From: Sporothrix humicola
Taxonomy: Eukaryota > Ascomycota > Sordariomycetes > Ophiostomatales > Ophiostomataceae
Length of the DNA: 64,000 nt
NCBI GenBank assembly: GCA_021396245.1
Contig: WNYE01000117.1
Coordinates: 1 to 64,000, forward strand
Direction of reading: 5' to 3'
The notes under the pieces were generated by a model, which saw only the letters and a list, made by a program, of their open reading frames with translations, searched no databases and was not told where the DNA came from. Shown here piece after piece: positions 45,539 through 53,631 of this stretch. Position 1 is the first letter of the stretch; each line of letters begins with the position of its first letter. The translations under genes and the position numbers were made by a program.

Positions 45539-46494
45539 TATTCTGAGTTGGGATTGATCTGAGAAGGTGTACGAAGCGTCAGGGTGGTCAGTCGAAAAGG
45601 GTGTCGGCGTCTTTGAATTGTCTTGTGCTATCGTGGGCTGTATGTCGACTCTGGTTTCTGCCGTAATCTATGGCTAGCCAAGCTTAGTTGTAATCGGCCA
45701 GGTTGCTTTTATTTAGTTTACACAATGACGCCGGGGATGCATCTTCCGGAATGTTTTCTGGCCGTTTCTCTCTTCTATTTCTTTCCTTCTTTATTTTCGT
45801 CTCCTGTCTCTTCCATCCTGCTTCCCCGCGAGGATTTCCCCTCTTCCCACGGCTACTCTAGCTTCACATCGTAACGGAGTACACTTGCGTGCATCTGCGA
45901 GCAAGTCGGCATTCTGGACCTTCGGCATTGGCCGACTTACATTTGTGAGGTCAGTGTCACTTGAGGGGAAATGCGGGGGCTACTAGTTGATGTCAAACAA
46001 ATTCACGTCAAACAAATGTCATGTTCTGAGGCCAGCGGAGTTGATTTCCGGCGTGCGGAGACAGGCCTTGCGCCAGTGTTCATTGCACATTGCACTAACA
46101 CCACAGCTTCGAACCCTTTTTTGGATTCTCTCTCCGCGGCATCGGTGTAAGTCGAAGTGGACCGGCGACGACCGGGCTGAATGCCGCTAACACCACAATC
46201 GGCTCCAGAAGCAGGATAACCGTTATCCAGGATGCATATTGGTGCAATTGACAATGAAAACAATATCGATAATAAACTAGAAAAAAAGGGATGGAGGCAA
46301 AAGAAACTGCATCGCAACCCGGTCTTCGATAATCAATGATTGCCTGTTGTATCCATGCACAAAAAGAAAACATAAGAAAACACTATAAATAAAAACCAAC
46401 ACAAAACTAACAACGCACAGAGACTACAACACGTCCAACAGTTCCTATCCTACTACAGTTAGTACCATTTTAGACATACCCTCCCAAAGACACC
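45539..46494. promoter_or_regulatory. Divergent promoter 3 of the accessory cluster (ADH / ALDH)
   Basis: 956 bp between start codons. It contains CGGAGTAC at 45875-45882 and a direct repeat GTCAAACAAAT at 45992-46002 and 46007-46017. No open reading frame is credible. Confidence 0.5.
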
Positions 46495-48022
46495 ATGGCG
46501 GCGCCCAAGGCTCTCGATCCGCGTGATTTCACCAAGCTGTACCTCAACGGCGAGTACGTGGCGGCCAAGAGCACAGAGACGTACAGCCTCAACAATCCCA
46601 AGGACAACTCGGTGGCCGTCGAAAACATCCCTATTGCAGGCGCAGAGGACATTGACGCAGCAGTTGCCCATGCGGAAGCTGCCTTCCATGGCCCATGGAG
46701 CCAGTTCACGGCCATCCAGCGGACTGAGTGCTTCATCAAGCTGGCGTCGCTGCTGGACGAAGAGCTGATGCCCATTCTCGCGCTCGACTCGCTTACGTCG
46801 GGCATTCCGCTGTCGCTGGCACCCACGCGCGAGAAGACATACATCCGCAACTGTGTGATCTACTACGCTGGCTGGACAGACAAGCAGAAGGGCGACTACT
46901 TTCCGGCCGATGATGGTAAGCACTCTAATTCTTTCTTTAACATTTCACATCTCTAACCTATAACACACAGGCTTCGTCAAGCTGGTGAGACATGAGCCTC
47001 TTGGTGTCTGTGCGGCTGTCAACCCGTACAACTCGCCCGTTGCCTGTCTGTTTCTCAAGGCCATGCCGGCTCTGGCGACGGGCAACGTGATGATTGTCAA
47101 GCCCAGCGAAAAGACGCCTCTTGGGTCGGTGGCCATTGCATCGCTCTTTGCCAAGGCCGGCTTTCCTCCAGGCGTGCTCCAGGTTGTTACAGGGCCGGGA
47201 TCGACTGGCGCACTGTTGGCAGAGCATATGAGGATCCGGAAGATCAGCTTCACGGGTTCCGTGGCCACGGGTAAGCGAATTCAGACGGCTGCCGCCAACA
47301 GCAACTTGAAGAGAGTCACGCTCGAGCTCGGCGGCAAGAGTCCAGCTGTTATTTTTGACGACGCCAACCTCGAAAACGCCGTCAACTGGACCGTCAACGG
47401 TATTTTGGCCCGCAGCGGCCAGCTTTGCGTTGCGGCCAGCAGAATTTATGTGCAAAGAGGCATCGCCGGCGCCTTCATCGAAGCCTACAAGAAGCGCATG
47501 ACCGACGCCGTCAACGACATTGGCGACCCGCAGGACATGAACACCAAGTACGGCCCGATTGTCGACGAGGGCCAGCTGCAGCGGATCAAGGGCATGGTCG
47601 ATCGTGCACGGGCGGATGCCGAGCTTGTAGTCGGCGGCGACGTGCTTCCCGGGACAAAGGGAAACTACATGCAGCCGACCGTCTTCCTCAACCCCAAAGA
47701 CGACTCGCAGATCTACCGTAACGAGGTGTTTGGTCCCGTCAGCATCATCAAGACGTTTGACACTGAAGAGGAGGTGCTCAAGGCAGCCAACGACACGGAA
47801 TACGGGCTCATGGCCGGTGTTTTTACAAAGGATATCACGCGCGCCTTGCGGCTGTCTTCGGCCATTGAGTCTGGCGTCGTTGGCATTAACTGTGTCAGTA
47901 TTCAGTCGCTTCAAGCTCCATTTGGTGGAAAGAAGCAGTCGGGCATTGGGCGGGAGTTTGGCGAGTATGCGTTGCGTCTGTTCACAGAGCCAAAGACGGT
48001 GTTGATCAACATGGCCGCTTGA
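46495..48022 (+). CDS. Aldehyde dehydrogenase (ALDH superfamily)
   Basis: 490 aa. Exons are 46495..46915 and 46971..48022. The 55-bp intron rejoins PADDG|FVKLVRHEPLGV. It oxidises an aldehyde to an acid with NAD(P)+. Motifs are NPYNSPV near 160, FTGSVATGKRI, general base Glu259 in LELGGKS, nucleophile Cys293 in GQLCVAASR, and EVFGPV plus FGGKKQSGIGRE at the C-terminus. No mitochondrial presequence or PTS1 is seen, so it is likely cytosolic. It shares a promoter with the zinc ADH, which suggests the two oxidise the same intermediate in sequence. The specific substrate is unknown. Confidence 0.95.
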
Positions 48023-48135
48023 AGGGTGAGCATGACTTTAAAAACAGATAGACTTCAATACATGGCAGAAAATCAAACAAACCAGAACAAAACGTTCATA
48101 TATGCATGTAAACATTGTTATTGATAACCTATCAC

Positions 48136-49164
48136 TTACTTAAGATCCTCCACCAGATATTTCTTGATCTCGACCGCAATCTCGGCCGGCTTCTCCATTG
48201 GCGACCAGTGCGCACAGTCCAGCACAACATCCCGCACTCTCGGTACAAGCCCCATCTGCTTGGCCGGATCCATCATGGTCTCGGGCACGCACACGTCGTC
48301 CTCGCGGCAGATAAAGTACAGGACGGGCACGTCGATCTTGAGGTCGATTTTGTGTTTCTCGTTGAGGGCGGCAAAGGCCTTGCCCTGCACGTTGTTGGCC
48401 GTTGACCGGTACATTTGCAGAGCGCCCGCAAAGCCGCCATTGGCGGCACTGAACTGCTCCATGAAGCGGTCGCGGAACTTGGCCTGCTGGGCATACGGCC
48501 GCAGCGGAACCTGCTCGTCGCCGAGGACAAAGTCGCGCATGGCATTTTTGGCGCAAAAGAGCGTCTTCATCCAGTGCGGACGGTCACCGTGAGCCACGGC
48601 CCACATGCGCTCCAGGCGGTTGTCAATGACATCCGTTGCGTCAGGTGCCGTAAACAGCTCCCAGTAGGCAAATTGCGGGTAGCCAAGCAGCTTTTCAGTC
48701 AAGGCATTGACGGCGTCTAGGTCGAAAGTATCGGCTGATGGCACCAGATAGCCCGTGTTGACGAGAACAAGGCCCTTGAGCATCTCGCGATGGTACAGAT
48801 AGGTCCGCTGGGCCAGCCCACTACCCCAGTCATGGCCGATGACGACTGTGTTGGGTCCGTTGGGCACCTTCTCGTGGGCGAGAATGTCCATCAGGTCCGC
48901 CGTCTGCCGGTCGTAGATGTACAGCTCCGTGTCCTCGGGCTTGTCTGTCCCAGCATATCCCAGACAGTCTGGCACAATAATCTTGTTGGGCACGTTTCCG
49001 AGGCCGGCAATCACGTCTGTCCAGAGGTGGGCCGAGTCCGGGAAGCCGTGCAGAAAGAGGAGCGCTGGACAGTCTTCGCTAGGCTCCTCGCCAGTAGGAG
49101 ACACATAATATGTGTACTTGAGTGAGCGGCTCGTCACGAGTGTCTTCTTTTGGAAGTTGTCCAT
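48136..49164 (-). CDS. Epoxide hydrolase-like alpha/beta-hydrolase
   Basis: 342 aa, single exon. The ATG at 49164 (ACAATGGAC context) is chosen. A further in-frame ATG at 49251 would add 29 residues rich in Ser/His/Thr and without family similarity. Soluble epoxide hydrolase features are HGFPD (39-43), nucleophile Asp112 in GHDWGSG, a charge-relay Asp near 289-290 (REDDVCVP), and His319 (CAHWSPMEKP). An Asp nucleophile separates it from esterases and fits epoxide hydrolases and haloalkane dehalogenases. The HGFP motif favours the epoxide class. It is head-to-head with the FAD monooxygenase/membrane fusion, so an epoxide formed by that enzyme is an attractive substrate (inference). Confidence 0.93.
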   Translation of the reverse strand: MDNFQKKTLVTSRSLKYTYYVSPTGEEPSEDCPALLFLHGFPDSAHLWTDVIAGLGNVPNKIIVPDCLGYAGTDKPEDTELYIYDRQTADLMDILAHEKVPNGPNTVVIGHDWGSGLAQRTYLYHREMLKGLVLVNTGYLVPSADTFDLDAVNALTEKLLGYPQFAYWELFTAPDATDVIDNRLERMWAVAHGDRPHWMKTLFCAKNAMRDFVLGDEQVPLRPYAQQAKFRDRFMEQFSAANGGFAGALQMYRSTANNVQGKAFAALNEKHKIDLKIDVPVLYFICREDDVCVPETMMDPAKQMGLVPRVRDVVLDCAHWSPMEKPAEIAVEIKKYLVEDLK

Positions 49165-50331
49165 TGTGTATGACGTAGTGGTGTTGTGTATGGTAGTTTG
49201 GTGTCTGAAACTGTTGACAAACAGGGAATGAGAAGGACTATGACTACACATAATATCTATTTATTTAGTCTTCGGTCTTCATGACTGGACAACTTGGCAA
49301 CTTGACATTGACGTTACCCCTCATCCTGTCCATATTTCTTCCCCTACTGAAAGTTGTCAGATTTTATGGAGTACTTTTGTGTCAAGACTTCGCAGATGTC
49401 AAACCCTGCCTGGAATGACTTAGCATTCACTGTTTTTTGGGATAGCGGGTCCTTTCCGTCTTACACGTCTTACACGTCTTACACGTCTTACACACTGCCA
49501 GATCAGTCCAACTGAATGATGACGGCCGACATTTCCATGTAGCAGCCACCAGAATAATCCAGTTACGAGAGAAACCGTCAGTTGATTGACCGTCTCATCA
49601 TAACTTTTTTCAACGAAAACTTGATTAATTTCAACCTCCAACTAAAGCCTTTTGTTTTGTCTTGTCCCGGCGTGCTAGTGAATGGCGTCTGGGGTAGCCC
49701 TGTGGACCCTGGAAAATAGCCATTTAGCGCCTGGAGATTCCCCTAAATTCCCTAAAGCAGCGGTGGCCCAGGAACATCAGAGTGGGTCGGTTGGCATTTC
49801 CGTGGTCTCGGCAGCAACTCCGTGGCCGTTCACATGGAAAAGCAAACATCTCTATAATCGCATCTTTTCTCACGTCGATTCACCCCAAACAAAGTATCTG
49901 AGGTTGCCATCTCATCAGGCGTATTATTGGATCGACACAGCGTGCTGGAAAAGCAGCTGCCACCCCAGACTCGTGACCCCGGATATCATTATTGTGGAAA
50001 AACCACATACAAATGCAACTGGGGCGGGGGCAGCGTCCGGGGTAGAGGAGCTGTTGAGCTGTCGATCACGGAGTTGGATGCCATACCGGCTGCTATCTAC
50101 CGACTTTTGACTGAATCGTGTATTTATCGAGGAGGGCCGTGGGGCAACGACGATATATATATTATGCCAAGTGAGTGTGACATTGGGTGGTGGGAATTCA
50201 AGTGTTTACAAGCATTCAAACAGGCAGTATCTTCGTCTGTCTTTTCGTTTTAATTTTAGCCTCTCGTTCCTTCCACTTCCGTTTCTTGTTCACCCTCACT
50301 CTACCTTTGATTTGCCCAACACCCCTCCACG
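49165..50331. promoter_or_regulatory. Divergent promoter 4 of the accessory cluster (epoxide hydrolase / FMO fusion)
   Basis: 1167 bp between start codons. It has a four-copy 9-bp repeat at 49458-49493 and a CGGAGT core at 50069-50074. A 142-codon frame at 49682-50110 has no recognisable protein character. Confidence 0.5.
49458..49493. repeat. Four perfect GTCTTACAC 9-bp tandem repeats
   Basis: Units lie at 49458-49466, 49467-49475, 49476-49484 and 49485-49493, in the promoter region between the epoxide hydrolase and the FMO fusion. Confidence 0.9.
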
Positions 50332-52773
50332 ATGGGCAAATCCAACTTCAAGGTGCTGATCGGCGGCGGCAGCATCACGGGCCTGACGCTGGCCAACATG
50401 CTGCAGCTGTACGACATTGACTTCTTGGTGCTCGAGGCCTGGGACGACATTGCGCCTCAGGTCGGTGCGAGTATCGGCATTCTGCCGCATGGAAACCGCA
50501 TCATGGACCAGCTGGGCCTCTTCACCAAAATTCTGGAACTATGCCCACCGCTCGACTCGTTCCATTTCCGTGACAGCACGGGAAATATCATCTGTGAATT
50601 TAGGGGAATGGATCACTCAATGTGCCAAAGACACGGCTATCCCATCACGTTCCTGGACCGGCAGATGGTGCTCCAAGTCTTGTACGACAACATCAAGGAC
50701 AAGAGCAAGGTCTTGATCAACAAGCGCGTCAAGAACGTCAACACGACCGACAACGGCGTCACGGTCAAGACGTCTGACGGCTCGGTCTATCAGGGCGACA
50801 TTCTCGTTGGCGCCGACGGCATCCACAGCACGGTGCGTGACGAGATGTGGCGCATTGCTGCCCAGGAACGGCCCGGGTGGATCCCGGCCGATGAGCATAG
50901 CAAGGTGCCCGTCGACTACGGCTGCGTCTTTGGCATCTCCAAGCCGTGTAAGGGCATTGAACCCGGTGCGTCCAACTCGGTCTTCCACAAGCACGAGTCG
51001 TACATTGTCAACGGCGGCCCCGAGGGCCGTGTGTACTGGTTCTTTTTTTATAAATTGGTCCAGCGCGCATACGGCGACGACATTCCTGTCTACACCAAGG
51101 AGGACGAGGACAAGGTCCTGGCGCAGCACGCCAACGACGATATCACGCCCAACCTCAAGTTCCAGGACATTATCGATGCGCGTATCACGTCGGTGCTGGT
51201 GCCGCTGCAAGAGTATGTCTTCCGCCAGTGGCACTACAAGCGCATCATCACCATTGGCGACGCCGCCCACAAGTTCCATCCGATTGCTGGCCACGGCGGC
51301 AATGCGTGCATCGAGTCGGCTGCCACGCTCGTCAACGCGCTGCGCCGCGCCATGGCCAAGGCCAAGGGCGATAAGCCCAGCCTCGCCCAGATCGAGAAGG
51401 TCTTTGCCACCACTCAGAAGATCCGCCAGGACCGCACGACCTCGCTCAAAGAGCACTCCCACGAGCAGCAGCGCACCGAGATGCTGGATACACCGATGCA
51501 CGAATTTATAGCCAATTATGTCCTGCCAATGACGGACGTCGAGGACGTCACCTTTAACTTCTCGCGCAACATGCCGCTTGCTGAGAAGCTCGACAGCCCC
51601 AAGCTCACGCCCAAACCGCGCCTGGCGCCCTACAAGGACGAGCTGCTGAGCCCGCCGCGGTCGCGCGGTGCCATGCGCTGGTACCTCATTGCTTTTTATC
51701 TGGCCATTGCGTACGTGGTTCATCATGTCATGTGGGTTCGATCAGCTTCCTTTGGCCTGGGCGAGCACCTGGCGGCCATCCTCGAGACGGGCAAGTTTAC
51801 GTACGACGACAGCTTTCCTCCCTTGAAGAGGACCTACTTTGGCATCAAGGCCCTGGACGACTACCTCGTGTTTTTGACGGCCATCTTCATGACTGGGCTC
51901 AAGCGCTGGGACCAAAACTTTAGCATGCTCATGGTCTACTTCCTCGGCATGCTCGTCCAGCCCATTGCCGTCTGGACCGTTGAGGCTTTCCGCAAACGCA
52001 ACGCTCTGACGCCGCTCGCCCTGCTCACCGTCTGGCTCACGCTCGTCCAAAGCGCCGGCGTCGGCATCTACATGCCTATCTTTTATGCCGTCTACACTTT
52101 CGTGTCCGAAGCCGAGACGTATTGGTGGCCGCTCAATCGCGAGGTCATGATCCCCTGGGCCTCGTCCATGCTCTGGTCTAACCTGATCGGCTATGCTCTG
52201 CCCACCTTCCTCATGTTCTACCCTTGGTCCGATCCCAACCTTGTCCAAAACTTTGAGGTCCTGTGGCAGGTCTCACCCATGCTTGTGCCGCTGTTTGTCA
52301 ACATTCTCGGATATTTCTATGGCAAGCGCAACCCGGGCTGGACCAAGATCCCCAAGCGTGCCGACACCGCCTTCCCCGACGTCGTTCATCTCAAGCAGGT
52401 CTATCTGATTACCGGAATTCTGGGCTTTGCTCTCCACGTCTACTGTCTCTTCTCCATTGTGTCGTCGCCCACCATCAGCCTGGCTTCCGTCTTCTGGCCC
52501 GACTTCTCCGCCACCGCCAAGCCGCTCGGCGAGGGCCTGCGCGCTCTGTTCCTCATTGACTTTTACGGTCTCGAGCTCGCGTCATTTGCATGGTGTGTCC
52601 AGGCCGTCTGGGACCTGCGCCGCGTCGGCCGCACCAATGTTGACGTTACGACTGCATCCATCCTCATTGGCCTTGCCAACCTTGTCGCCGGCCCTGGTGC
52701 TGCCCTGTCCGCTGTCTGGTACTGGAGAGAGGACCTGCTCGCAAAGACAAGCTTCACCCAGAGCCTGTCGTGA
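50332..52773 (+). CDS. FAD-dependent monooxygenase (PaxM-like) fused to a polytopic membrane domain
   Basis: 813 aa, single exon, ATG in CACGATGGGC. Residues 1 to ~430 form a group-A flavin monooxygenase: dinucleotide-binding GGGSITGLT (11-19), DG motif LVGADGIHSTVR, and FAD-ribityl site GDAAHKFHPIAGHGGNACIESAA (~308-330). This is the layout of PaxM-type epoxidases of indole-diterpene and meroterpenoid pathways. From ~450 to ~800 there are about eight hydrophobic segments with conserved-looking polar loops (FGIKALDDYLVFLTAIF, YFLGMLVQPIAVWTVEAF, IYMPIFYAVYTFVSEAETYWWPLNRE). Such a C-terminal half could anchor the enzyme to the ER or act as a second catalytic domain such as a cyclase; neither is shown. 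No prenyltransferase is in the window. Confidence 0.88.
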   Translation: MGKSNFKVLIGGGSITGLTLANMLQLYDIDFLVLEAWDDIAPQVGASIGILPHGNRIMDQLGLFTKILELCPPLDSFHFRDSTGNIICEFRGMDHSMCQRHGYPITFLDRQMVLQVLYDNIKDKSKVLINKRVKNVNTTDNGVTVKTSDGSVYQGDILVGADGIHSTVRDEMWRIAAQERPGWIPADEHSKVPVDYGCVFGISKPCKGIEPGASNSVFHKHESYIVNGGPEGRVYWFFFYKLVQRAYGDDIPVYTKEDEDKVLAQHANDDITPNLKFQDIIDARITSVLVPLQEYVFRQWHYKRIITIGDAAHKFHPIAGHGGNACIESAATLVNALRRAMAKAKGDKPSLAQIEKVFATTQKIRQDRTTSLKEHSHEQQRTEMLDTPMHEFIANYVLPMTDVEDVTFNFSRNMPLAEKLDSPKLTPKPRLAPYKDELLSPPRSRGAMRWYLIAFYLAIAYVVHHVMWVRSASFGLGEHLAAILETGKFTYDDSFPPLKRTYFGIKALDDYLVFLTAIFMTGLKRWDQNFSMLMVYFLGMLVQPIAVWTVEAFRKRNALTPLALLTVWLTLVQSAGVGIYMPIFYAVYTFVSEAETYWWPLNREVMIPWASSMLWSNLIGYALPTFLMFYPWSDPNLVQNFEVLWQVSPMLVPLFVNILGYFYGKRNPGWTKIPKRADTAFPDVVHLKQVYLITGILGFALHVYCLFSIVSSPTISLASVFWPDFSATAKPLGEGLRALFLIDFYGLELASFAWCVQAVWDLRRVGRTNVDVTTASILIGLANLVAGPGAALSAVWYWREDLLAKTSFTQSLS

Positions 52774-53631
52774 GCCGGGCTGAAATCCGCCAAGCCCCGC
52801 CGGACAGTCAATATTTTAGTGCCTTGGTGATTTACTCTCTGGCGGGTGTGTGTCCTACCTCCTTTTCACATGTACCATTGCTGTGTACAAAAATGTACAT
52901 TTCTGTTCATTTCACCGTTGGAACTCTTAGTTTTATTTACTGAAGACTTACGTAGTCACCGTGCAGCAGTTCAATTTTGTTGCCCATTGGCCATGAACTT
53001 ATGCGCTTGTGACCGTTTTTTTATTCTCCTTTGTTTTCTCATTCTTGGGGTCCATTTACACGTATGTCTTGATAGTCCTAAATCCCACCCAATCCGAATA
53101 TCACATCCAATCGACCATCCCGTATACGAGTGTCATTTTCATTGGCGAGTTCGTAATTTGAAATTTGTTGATTGCCAGATATTTGTGTGATGCCGTGATT
53201 AGTCATCTAAATTAAGGGGTATGTAAACAAACCACGGGTCACACTTTCCTCGCAACATTTTTCATCAACGCGATTTGTACAATTTGACTTAAGTCGCACT
53301 TGACCTTTCGAAGATCAGAAATGTTACGTTTTAGATTTTCTTGAACGAGCGAATTGATTTTCATCTTTGTTTCCAACTTTACCGTTTAGCGTACTTTGTT
53401 ATTTTCAGTATTTTTTTTTTTTTTTCATTTAAATCAAAATAAAAAAGACATATTGGAAAACAAATTCCGAAATTTTTTTTTCATTGAAACTATCCCCAAC
53501 ATGGCAAATTATCGTGTACATAAACAAACTCCATAGTATCAGATCAGACCAAAATAAAGAAATGGGTATAGCTCAACTCCAAGTTCATTCTACATTACAG
53601 TTTATGGCGGCGCCCCCATGCCATCCCTGTC
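52774..53631. other. Convergent AT-rich 3' interval
   Basis: 3' flanks of the FMO fusion and the regulator. It is AT-rich with T runs at about 53408-53426 and 53473-53483. No gene was seen. Confidence 0.5.

Noticed and set aside
46958..47914. 318-codon minus-strand frame
   Set aside because: It is antisense to the aldehyde dehydrogenase and has no domain.
48136..49251. Upstream ATG at 49251 as the start of the epoxide hydrolase
   Set aside because: It would add 29 residues without family similarity. The ATG at 49164 has better context and fits the usual N-terminus.
49682..50110. 142-codon frame with ATG between the epoxide hydrolase and FMO genes
   Set aside because: It has no recognisable domain, irregular composition and lies within a shared promoter. 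A small gene cannot be excluded but is not supported.
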